64,000 nucleotides of DNA, taken from the NCBI GenBank assembly GCA_036494575.1, contig DASXOE010000090.1, positions 7,477 to 71,476 on the forward strand, read 5' to 3'. Each line of letters starts with the position of its first letter. Position 1 is the first letter of the stretch. Origin of the DNA: DASZFV01 sp036494575. Its GTDB lineage: Bacteria > Myxococcota_A > Polyangia > Fen-1088. A program made the translations under genes and the position numbers. Below the pieces are notes generated by a model. It made no database searches, was not told the DNA's origin, and saw nothing but the letters and a program-made list of their open reading frames with translations. Shown here one piece after another: positions 33,857-41,447 of this stretch.

Positions 33857-36453
33857 CGCTTCGGCTTGGCGCGGCCCTGGAGCCAGACGGCGATCTCGGG
33901 AACGAGGCGCTCGCGGAGCTCGACGTCCATGCGCAGCCGCTCGAGGGTCTGCGCGGTCGCCTGCTTCGCGCCGTCGATGGGGTGGCTGGAGAGAAAGGCG
34001 GTGATCTCGTCGAGGTGCCTGCGCTCGGGCAGCGCCGCCAGAGCCTCGACGAGCCGGCGCAGCAGCATGGGTGAATCGGCCTTGGCGCGCACCTCGGAGA
34101 AGCGCGTCTGCACGAGGCGCCAGGCTTCGTCGCGCGTCGCGCGGTTCGACAGCAGCACGGAGAGGTACGACGTGAAGTCCTGCATGGGGACGTCGTCCCC
34201 GAGCGACAGCGCGACGGCGCGCGAGGCGAGGGCCCGGTCCTCGACGCGCGCGAGTGCGTGCAGGTAGCGCCGCTTGGCGGCGGGATCGGTCTCTTCGCGG
34301 GCGCGCCGGCGCAGCTCTTCGAAGCGTGCGGGATCCGCGCCGCGCGCCGCCGCCGTCACGACGACGTCGAGCAGGTTCGGGTCGACGCCCGGCGCGCCCG
34401 AGCCGGGCGGCAGCCGCCGCTCGGCCTCGGTCACCCACTTCGGATCGCGCGCCAGGAGCACGAGCGCGCGCAGGAGCGCCGCGCGGCGCAAGCGCGTCTC
34501 GTCGTCTTCCTTGCCGCCCGCGGGGGGCTCCCATCCAAGCTTGGTGGCCCGTTCACCGAAGAGGTCGCGCACGAACGCCTGGAAGCGGCCGCGCTCGCGC
34601 TCGTCGAGGTGGCGGTGCTCGATCGTCGCGAGGCGCCCGACGAGATCGTCGAGCACGACGTGGTCTGGCTCGTCGCCCAGGCTCGCGACGAGATCGAGGA
34701 AGCCCACGATGGGTACGAGGCCGGCGCGCACGAGCGCCCACTGATCGGAGACGAGCGCCATGCGCTCCGCGGGCCGCAGCGTCGCCAACTCGGGCAGCAG
34801 GCGCGCGAGCGTGGGCGCGTCGTAAGCCGTACGAAAGAACCCGCGCGCGTCGGCATTGCCCAGGCACCAGCTCACCGGGCCTTCGGCCTCGAGCGTCACC
34901 GTGCGCTCGGGCGCGTCGAGCAGCACGCGCTGCTCCTTGATGCCTTTGGCGTCGCCGAAGCGCAGCACCATGGGCACGAGCCAGGTGGTCGCGGGCCCTG
35001 CCTCTCGCGCGACCGGATCGGCGAAGAACCGCCGCTGCGCGAGCGAGACGCGGCCCGCCGCGGCGTCGAGCCCGAGCGCGACGACGGGATAACCGACCTG
35101 CCGGATCCAGCCATTGGCGAGCGCCACGATGGGCTGGCCCGAGGCCGTCGCGAGCGCCTCCCATAGATCGTCGGCGGTGGCGTTCGCCTCGCGGTGGCGC
35201 CGCATGTAGAGGCGGATGCCATCGCGGAAGCGATCCTCGCCCAAGGTGTTCAAGAACCCTTCGATCATGCGCAGGACGGCGCCGCCCTTTTCGTACGTGA
35301 TGGCGTCGAAGGACTCGCCCGCCTCCTCGGCGTTGTGGACGTCGGCGCGGATGGCGTGCGCCGCCTGCAGGGAGTCGAGCAGCATGGCCGCGCCTTTGCC
35401 GCCCTCGAAGTCCATCCAGATGCGCCACTCGGGTCGCCAGGCGTCGACGATCTTGTAGGCCATCCAGGTCGCGAACGCTTCGTTGAGCCACAGGTCGTCC
35501 CACCAGACCATCGTCACGAGGTTGCCGAACCACTGGTGCGCGAGCTCGTGCGTGATGACCTCGGCGACGCGCTTCTGCACGGCGAGGGGCGCCGTCGCCT
35601 CGTCGAGCAGGAGCGCGACCTCTCGGAAGGTGATGCAGCCGGCGTTCTCCATGGCGCCGGCCTCGAAGTCCGGGACGCCGATCTGGTCGAGCTTGCCGAA
35701 GGGGTAGGGCAGGCCGAAGTAGTCCTCGAGCAGCGGCAGCACGGCGGCGGCCGTGCGCTGCGCGAAGGCCGCGAGGTGGCGCTTGGCGGGCACCGTCCAG
35801 GTGCGGATCGGCACGACGCGCGCCGAGACGACCTCGCTCGCGACGAGCTCGCCGACGATTGCGGCCACGAGGTAGGACGACAGCGGCGGCGTCGGCGCGA
35901 AGGTCACGCGGCGACCGCCGCGCGCGTCGGGCTCGTCGCTGACGGCCGCGCCGTTCGACAGCGCGACGTCGCCAGCGGGGACGCCGGCGAGCGCGAGCTC
36001 CCAGGAGGCCTTGAAGGCCGGCTCGTCGAAGCAGGGGAAGAGACGGCGCGCGTCGGCCGCCTCGAACTGCGTCACGGCGATGCCCCCCGCGCGGTAGAGG
36101 CCGCGCAGTCCGGGGCTGAAGCCGCCTCGATACGCGAGGCGCAGCGTCGCCGCGCCGGCGGGCAACGGCTCGCTGAAGCTCAGCGTCACCGTCTCGCTCT
36201 CGAGGTCGACGGTCGAGCGCCCCTCGTGGACGCGCCCAGCCGCTTCGGCGCGCACCGACGCGAGCTCGAGGCCGACGGCGTGTAGGTGCACCTCGGCGCG
36301 CGGGTGGTCGAGGGTCACCTCGATGGCGAGCTCGCCGTCGAACTTGTCTGCGCTCATGTCGACGCGCACGGCGGCCCGGTAGCGCGCGGGCCGGACGTCC
36401 AGCGGCAAGCGAAAATTCTTCCCCAGACTCACGCGCGCCTCATGTGGGGCCAT
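33853..36453 (-). CDS. M1-family zinc aminopeptidase
   Basis: This 866-residue protein is an M1 metalloaminopeptidase of the ERAP/PSA type. The N-terminal beta domain starts with NFRLPLDVRPARYRA. The catalytic domain has GAMEN, then HELAHQWFGN near residue 301 with the second zinc Glu in WLNEAFATW. A C-terminal ERAP1-like helical domain follows from about 500. It trims N-terminal residues from peptides, likely in the cytoplasm since no signal peptide is present. Start is ATG 36453, or GTG 36432 with GAGG upstream. The divergent MFS start is only 22 bases away. Confidence 0.95.
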   Translation of the reverse strand: MAPHEARVSLGKNFRLPLDVRPARYRAAVRVDMSADKFDGELAIEVTLDHPRAEVHLHAVGLELASVRAEAAGRVHEGRSTVDLESETVTLSFSEPLPAGAATLRLAYRGGFSPGLRGLYRAGGIAVTQFEAADARRLFPCFDEPAFKASWELALAGVPAGDVALSNGAAVSDEPDARGGRRVTFAPTPPLSSYLVAAIVGELVASEVVSARVVPIRTWTVPAKRHLAAFAQRTAAAVLPLLEDYFGLPYPFGKLDQIGVPDFEAGAMENAGCITFREVALLLDEATAPLAVQKRVAEVITHELAHQWFGNLVTMVWWDDLWLNEAFATWMAYKIVDAWRPEWRIWMDFEGGKGAAMLLDSLQAAHAIRADVHNAEEAGESFDAITYEKGGAVLRMIEGFLNTLGEDRFRDGIRLYMRRHREANATADDLWEALATASGQPIVALANGWIRQVGYPVVALGLDAAAGRVSLAQRRFFADPVAREAGPATTWLVPMVLRFGDAKGIKEQRVLLDAPERTVTLEAEGPVSWCLGNADARGFFRTAYDAPTLARLLPELATLRPAERMALVSDQWALVRAGLVPIVGFLDLVASLGDEPDHVVLDDLVGRLATIEHRHLDERERGRFQAFVRDLFGERATKLGWEPPAGGKEDDETRLRRAALLRALVLLARDPKWVTEAERRLPPGSGAPGVDPNLLDVVVTAAARGADPARFEELRRRAREETDPAAKRRYLHALARVEDRALASRAVALSLGDDVPMQDFTSYLSVLLSNRATRDEAWRLVQTRFSEVRAKADSPMLLRRLVEALAALPERRHLDEITAFLSSHPIDGAKQATAQTLERLRMDVELRERLVPEIAVWLQGRAKPKR

Positions 36454-36475
36454 TTGTACCGTAGTCTAGCGTCGG

Positions 36476-37795
36476 ATGTCCCAGGTTCCTGCCGGCGCCG
36501 TCCCGGCCCCTCACGATCCTTATGCGCCGCTGCGCTTGCCCAACTTTCGTTGGTTCGTGACGAGCATCCTCGCGATGGCGCTGGGCGCGCAGATTCAAGG
36601 GGTCGTCGTCGCCTGGCAAATGTACGCGCTCACGCGCGATCCCCTCGCGCTCGGCATGGTGGGCCTCGCCGAGGCGCTGCCGTTCATCGGGCTGGCGTTG
36701 CCCGCCGGCCACATCGCCGACGTGCGCGATCGACGGCGCGTGGCGCTCACGGCGCTCGTCGTGTTGTTCGGCTGCGCGCTCACGCTCGCCGTGCTGAGCG
36801 CGCTCGCAGGACGCGCGCCCGCGGGCGCGGCCGGCGTGCGGTTCGGCGTCTACGCCGTCATCGTCGTGTGCGGTGTGGCGCGCAGCTTCCTCCTGCCGTC
36901 GCGCAACGCGCTCGCCGCCGAGGTCGTGCCCCGCGCCCTCTTCGCGAGCTCGGTGGCCTGGCGCACGGGAATCTGGCAGGTAGCGGCCGTCACGGGGCCC
37001 GCCGTGGGCGGCATCCTCTACGAATCCGTGGGGCCGACCGCCTCGTACGTCGTCGCCGCCGCCTTCATGGCGACGGCCTTCGTCGCCGTCGCGCGCGTGG
37101 GCGTCGTCGTGCCGCGCGCGCGCGCGGCCGCGGCGGACCTGTTCGCGAGCGTCCGCGAGGGCGTGGCGTTCTTGCTCGAGCGCCGCTTGTTCCTGGGCGC
37201 CATGGTCCTCGACCTGCTCGCCGTTCTGTTCGGGGGCGCCGTGGCGCTGCTGCCGATCTTCGCCGAACAGATCCTCCACAGCGGCCCCCGCGGCCTCGGC
37301 CTCCTGCGCGCCGCGCCCGCGATCGGCGCCGTCCTCATGTCGGGCGTGCTCGCGCTGAGGCCGCCGCACCGCCGCGCCGGCCCGACGTTTTTAGGCGCCG
37401 TGGTCGTCTTCGGCGTCACGATCGTGGGCTTCGCGCTCTCGCGCTCGCTGGTCCTCTCGGTGGCGCTGCTCGCGCTCGGCGGCGCCGCCGACATGCTCAG
37501 CATCAACTTCCGCAGCACGATGGTGCAGGTGCTCGTGCCGCCGTCGATGCTGGGGCGCGTCTCGTCCGTCAACCAGATCTTCATCGGCTCGTCGAACGAG
37601 ATCGGCGCCTTCGAGTCGGGCGTCGCGGCTCGCCTCCTCGGCACCGTCCCCTCCGTCATCGTGGGCGGCGCCATCACGATCGGCGTCGCGCTGGCCGTCG
37701 CCTGGCGCGTACCGGAGCTGCGCCGCCTCGATTCGATCGAGGGCGCCGGCGAGGGCGCCGGCTCTACTCGAGTCCCCGCGCGCGGACGGTCTTGA
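36476..37795 (+). CDS. MFS transporter (drug/siderophore exporter type)
   Basis: This 439-residue integral membrane protein has about 12 helices. The first half has GMVGLAEALPFIGLALPAGHIADVRDRRR, containing the MFS loop 2-3 motif (G-x-x-AD-x-x-x-RR). The arrangement resembles EntS-like and related exporters (WRTGIWQVAAVTGPAVGG in helix 5-6). Substrate is unknown. The start lies 22 bases from the divergent aminopeptidase start, and the 3' end overlaps the facing aldehyde dehydrogenase gene by 32 bases. Confidence 0.9.
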   Translation: MSQVPAGAVPAPHDPYAPLRLPNFRWFVTSILAMALGAQIQGVVVAWQMYALTRDPLALGMVGLAEALPFIGLALPAGHIADVRDRRRVALTALVVLFGCALTLAVLSALAGRAPAGAAGVRFGVYAVIVVCGVARSFLLPSRNALAAEVVPRALFASSVAWRTGIWQVAAVTGPAVGGILYESVGPTASYVVAAAFMATAFVAVARVGVVVPRARAAAADLFASVREGVAFLLERRLFLGAMVLDLLAVLFGGAVALLPIFAEQILHSGPRGLGLLRAAPAIGAVLMSGVLALRPPHRRAGPTFLGAVVVFGVTIVGFALSRSLVLSVALLALGGAADMLSINFRSTMVQVLVPPSMLGRVSSVNQIFIGSSNEIGAFESGVAARLLGTVPSVIVGGAITIGVALAVAWRVPELRRLDSIEGAGEGAGSTRVPARGRS

Positions 37796-39164
37796 CATTG
37801 ACGAACTCGCGCAGGCCCCAGGGGCCGAGCTCGCGGCCATAGCCGGAGGCCTTGACGCCGCCGAACGGGAACCGCGGGTCGGATGCGACCATGTCATTGA
37901 CGAACACCGTGCCCACCTCGAGGTCGCGCGCGAAGCGCTCGGCCAGCGCCGCGTCGCGCGTCCACACGCTCGCACCCAGGCCGAACGGCGTCGCGTTCGC
38001 GAGCGCGAGCGCCTCGCCAGCGTCGCGCGCGCGGAGCAGCGTCGCGACGGGCCCGAAGAGCTCCTCGGCGAACGCCGGCGCCGAACGTGGGACGTCGGCG
38101 AGCACCGTCGGCGGATAGAAGTTGCCGGTGCGCTCGAGGCGGTGTCCGCCCAGAAGCACCTTCGCGCCGGCCTCGACGGACCGCTTCACCTGGTCGGCCA
38201 GCGTCGCGAGGATGGCGGCCGTCGCGAGCGGACCGACGTCCGTCGTGGGATCGAGCGGATCTCCCACGCGGAGGCGCTTCATGGCGGCCACGAACCCCGC
38301 CGCGAAGGCGTCGTACGCGCTCGCGACGACGATGAAGCGCTTGGCGGCGATGCACGATTGGCCGTTGTTGACGATGCGCGCCTTGACGGCCGTCGCGATG
38401 GCGCGCTCGAGGTCGGCGTCCGCGAGCACGATGAAGGGATCGCTGCCGCCCAGCTCGAGCACGGCCTTCTTGAGGTGCTCGCCCGCGGCGGCCGCGACGC
38501 GCCTCCCGGCGGTCTCGCTGCCCGTGACCGTGACGGCGGCGACGCGGAGATCGGCGATGATCTCCGGCACCTCCTCGGCGCCGACGAGCAGCGTCTGGAA
38601 CACACCCGGGGGCGCCCCCGCGCGGCGGAAGACGTCTTCGATGGCGAGCGCGCAGCGCGGGACGCTCGAGGCGTGCTTGAGGAGCGCGACGTTGCCGGCG
38701 ACGAGCGTCGGCGCCGCGAACCGAATGACCTGCCAGAAGGGGAAGTTCCACGGCATGACGGCCAGAACGGCGCCGAGCGGCTCGAATCGGACCTCGCCGC
38801 GCCCCGCCGCCTGGCCGCTCCCGCGCGTCTCCCCGGCCGTCTCGACGACCTCGGTCCGCAGGAGCTCTTCGGCGCGGCTGGCGTAGTACCGGCACGCGCC
38901 GGCGCATTTTTCCACCTCCTGGCGCGCGGCCTCGAACAGCTTCCCCATCTCCTCGGTGGCGAGGCGGCCCAGGCTCTCGGCCTCCTTGGCGAGGATCTCT
39001 CCGGCGTGCCCGACGACGGCGGCGCGGGCCGCCACGGGCAGCCGGCTCCACGCCGCGAACGCGGCGTGCGACCGGGCAAGCGCCTCCTCGAGCTCGCCCT
39101 CCGTGAGCGCCTCGAACGACGGGCCGCGGACGCCGGTGGTCGGATTTACGCTCTCGATCGCCAC
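37764..39164 (-). CDS. NAD(P)-dependent aldehyde (succinate-semialdehyde-type) dehydrogenase
   Basis: This 466-residue ALDH has the fold signatures PWNFPFWQVIR, ELGGSDPFIVL with the general base, and NNGQSCIAAKRF with the catalytic cysteine. FGPVATLLRA and DPRFPFGGVKASGYGRELG near the C-terminus also fit. The length and motifs are closest to bacterial succinate-semialdehyde dehydrogenases. It could also act on other C4-C5 semialdehydes, such as 2-oxoglutarate semialdehyde. It overlaps the MFS gene by 32 bases at the 3' ends and is divergent from the aldo/keto reductase. Confidence 0.9.
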   Translation of the reverse strand: MAIESVNPTTGVRGPSFEALTEGELEEALARSHAAFAAWSRLPVAARAAVVGHAGEILAKEAESLGRLATEEMGKLFEAARQEVEKCAGACRYYASRAEELLRTEVVETAGETRGSGQAAGRGEVRFEPLGAVLAVMPWNFPFWQVIRFAAPTLVAGNVALLKHASSVPRCALAIEDVFRRAGAPPGVFQTLLVGAEEVPEIIADLRVAAVTVTGSETAGRRVAAAAGEHLKKAVLELGGSDPFIVLADADLERAIATAVKARIVNNGQSCIAAKRFIVVASAYDAFAAGFVAAMKRLRVGDPLDPTTDVGPLATAAILATLADQVKRSVEAGAKVLLGGHRLERTGNFYPPTVLADVPRSAPAFAEELFGPVATLLRARDAGEALALANATPFGLGASVWTRDAALAERFARDLEVGTVFVNDMVASDPRFPFGGVKASGYGRELGPWGLREFVNVKTVRARGLE

Positions 39165-39214
39165 GCCTAAAATGTAGTCGCCGGGCCATTGCGGCGAAAG
39201 GGCCCATCGTTGTT

Positions 39215-40093
39215 ATGTTTGCGCCCATGACGACCGCCAAAGAACCGCTCCGCCGCCGCTTCGGACCCTTGCCCGACCTCGTGCCGGTCGTCGGGCAAGG
39301 AACGTGGCTCATGGGCGACGCGCGCGATCGCGGCGCCGAGGTCGCGGCGCTGCGCGCCGGCATCGCCGCCGGCGCCACGCACATCGACACCGCCGAGCTC
39401 TACGGCAACGCCGAGGATCTGGTGGGCGAGGCCATCAAGGGGCTGCGCCGCGAGGACCTCTTCATCGTCAGCAAGGTCCTGCCGAGCAACGCCAGCCACA
39501 AGGGAACGATCCGCGCCTGTGAGACTGCGCTGCGGCGCATCGGCACGAGCTACCTCGATGTCTACTTGCTGCACTGGCGTGGAAGCCATCCGCTCGAGGA
39601 GACCCTGGGCGCCCTCGAGGCGCTCGTCGATCAAGGCAAGATCCGCGCGCTAGGCGTCTCGAACTTCAACGTCGCCGATCTCGAGGAGGCCGGCGCGGCG
39701 CTCACGAAACACCGCATCGCCTGCAATCAGGTCCTCTATCACCTCGAGGAGCGGCACATCGATGGGGGCCTCGTCCAGTACTGTGCGGAGCGCGACATCG
39801 CCGTCGTGGGCTACAGCCCGTTCGGTCACTCGCGCTTCCCCGGCGCGGGCGGCCGAGGCGGGAAGGTCCTCACCGCCGTGGCGGCGCGGCGCGGCGCCAC
39901 ACCACGCCAGGTGGCGCTGGCCTTCCTCGCGCGCGAGCCGCCGCGCTTCGCGATCCCGAAGGCTTCCAGCGTCGCCCACGCCCAGGAGAACGCCGGCGCG
40001 CTGACACTCGTCCTCGACGCGCGCGACATCGCGGAGCTGGACGCCGCGTTTCCCGAGCGGGCCGGCGCCGACGACGAGCTGCCGATGCTCTAG
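39215..40093 (+). CDS. Aldo/keto reductase
   Basis: This 292-residue TIM-barrel NADPH reductase has the tetrad D58, Y63, K87 and H120 (HIDTAELYG, IVSKVLP, YLLHW). GVSNFNVADLEEA and AIPKASSVAHAQEN in the cofactor region also fit. It reduces an aldehyde or ketone; the physiological substrate is unknown. The first ATG (39215) and an ATG 12 bases on are both possible. It faces the six-hairpin glycosidase-like gene with only 23 bases between stops. Confidence 0.92.
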   Translation: MFAPMTTAKEPLRRRFGPLPDLVPVVGQGTWLMGDARDRGAEVAALRAGIAAGATHIDTAELYGNAEDLVGEAIKGLRREDLFIVSKVLPSNASHKGTIRACETALRRIGTSYLDVYLLHWRGSHPLEETLGALEALVDQGKIRALGVSNFNVADLEEAGAALTKHRIACNQVLYHLEERHIDGGLVQYCAERDIAVVGYSPFGHSRFPGAGGRGGKVLTAVAARRGATPRQVALAFLAREPPRFAIPKASSVAHAQENAGALTLVLDARDIAELDAAFPERAGADDELPML

Positions 40094-40116
40094 AAGGGAT
40101 CGTCCTCGGACAGGCG

Positions 40117-41310
40117 CTAGAAGAGATCGAGGAACATCGCTGCCCAGAGCATGCCTTCGTCGCAGTAATAGAGGAAGGCGCGGCCGCGGTAGGGTTTGCC
40201 GTCGGTGCGGTAGACCTCGAGAAAGTTCCGATCCCGCTCGATGATCGCCGCGACGTTGGTGCGATGCCACTCCATGAGCGGGGCATCGACGGCGCCGAGC
40301 ACGCGCAGGAACGCCATCCCGAGCTGCATCCAACTCGTGTCGCCCTGGTAGTTGGGCGTCGCCAAGCGTGGCACGGGAAGCTCCGCGTCGGGGAGCCGCG
40401 TGGGGAAATAGCGCAAGGGCAGGGGCCGCGTGAAACCGCGCTCGTCGAGCGTGGCGAGCGCCCGCCGTTGCAGTTGCTTGTCGGTGACGACGTCGAAGTA
40501 GAACGGCCAGACATTGGCGTCGCCCGACGGGATGTCGCGGCACAGCGAATCGCGGAAGTGGTCGCCCATCCAATGGTGCTGCCACATCGCGCCCACGACG
40601 TCGTGGCCGGCGAACGGGTTCGGCAGGTGCAGGTCGTCGAGCAGGCGCGCCAGGAGGCCGATCATCGTGTTCGCGAAGACCGTCGAGCGGCCCGTCATGC
40701 AGTCGCGGGGACCGGAGAAATAACCGTCCGGGCGCGCCATGCCCAGCGCCGGATCGAAGACGACCTCGTAGAAGCGCTGAACCTCGCGCGTGAGCAGCTC
40801 GCGGTGGCGCTCGACGAGGTGCTCGGCGCCCGCGGCGCGCAGACCCCACAAGAGGAGGGGCAGCGAGTCGCAGGCATAGGCGTACACGTCGCGGGCGTAA
40901 CGCCGGTTGAAGATCGTCGTCGTGATTCGCCCAGCGCGCTCGAAGCGCTCGAGGCCCCACTCCCAGGAACGCACGACGCGGTCGCGGTGGCTGAGGCGAC
41001 ACAGCGCGGGTGTGCACATCGCGAGGTCCCGCGTCCAAAACTGCTTGAAGTGGCCCGCCGAGCCTGCGAAGAACTCACCCGTCCAGCAGTCCTCGATGAC
41101 GGCCGCGCAGATGTCGGGCGCGCGGCCGGCGTACCGCTTCCAGCCGAAGAGGCGGCGCCAGGCCGACCTCACGCCTACATTGAGGCCCGCGCCCAGGAGC
41201 ACGAGATCGAAGGGCAGGGGCGCTGACGCGCTCGGGTCGGCAGGCGGCAGGTGCAGGCGCCGACCCGGCACCGGGGCCGCTGCGTCGAGCTGCAAATGGG
41301 GCGCCGTCAT
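40117..41310 (-). CDS. Six-hairpin (alpha/alpha-barrel) glycosidase-like protein
   Basis: This 397-residue protein has the marks of an alpha/alpha barrel glycosidase: KQFWTRDLAMC (the W-x-R-D segment), YARDVYAYACDSLPLLLWGL, DIPSGDANVWPFYFD, GDTSWMQLGMAFLR and YYCDEGMLWAAMFLDLF. There is no signal peptide, so it is probably cytoplasmic. It resembles the C-terminal domain of amylo-1,6-glucosidases and GH63-like enzymes but is much shorter than either. The neighbouring divergent gene is the PHP-glycosyltransferase, suggesting work on the same sugar polymer. Exact activity unknown. Confidence 0.75.
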   Translation of the reverse strand: MTAPHLQLDAAAPVPGRRLHLPPADPSASAPLPFDLVLLGAGLNVGVRSAWRRLFGWKRYAGRAPDICAAVIEDCWTGEFFAGSAGHFKQFWTRDLAMCTPALCRLSHRDRVVRSWEWGLERFERAGRITTTIFNRRYARDVYAYACDSLPLLLWGLRAAGAEHLVERHRELLTREVQRFYEVVFDPALGMARPDGYFSGPRDCMTGRSTVFANTMIGLLARLLDDLHLPNPFAGHDVVGAMWQHHWMGDHFRDSLCRDIPSGDANVWPFYFDVVTDKQLQRRALATLDERGFTRPLPLRYFPTRLPDAELPVPRLATPNYQGDTSWMQLGMAFLRVLGAVDAPLMEWHRTNVAAIIERDRNFLEVYRTDGKPYRGRAFLYYCDEGMLWAAMFLDLF

Positions 41311-41386
41311 GTCTTTCTCATCGTCATCGCGAGGTCACTTCTGAACATATGATGCCCGCGCGCGTCCAAGGAAGTACGGCCTGAGC

Positions 41387-41414
41387 TTTACATGGCTTGT
41401 TTTACCGGTAGAGT
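41387..41414 (+). promoter_or_regulatory. Promoter of the PHP-glycosyltransferase gene
   Basis: TTTACA (41387-41392, five of six) and TAGAGT (41409-41414, four of six) are 16 bases apart in a locally AT-rich stretch. Transcription would begin near 41421, about 27 bases before the ATG at 41448. Confidence 0.45.
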
Positions 41415-41447
41415 GCTTGGCGTTTTCGGCCGCCGGCGAAAGCCCCC

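Noticed and set aside
31292..34534. A 1080-codon open frame antisense to the BIG2 lipoprotein
   Set aside because: It is produced by the GC-rich repeated codons of the real gene; the translation is Arg/Asp-rich without domains and runs into the aminopeptidase gene.
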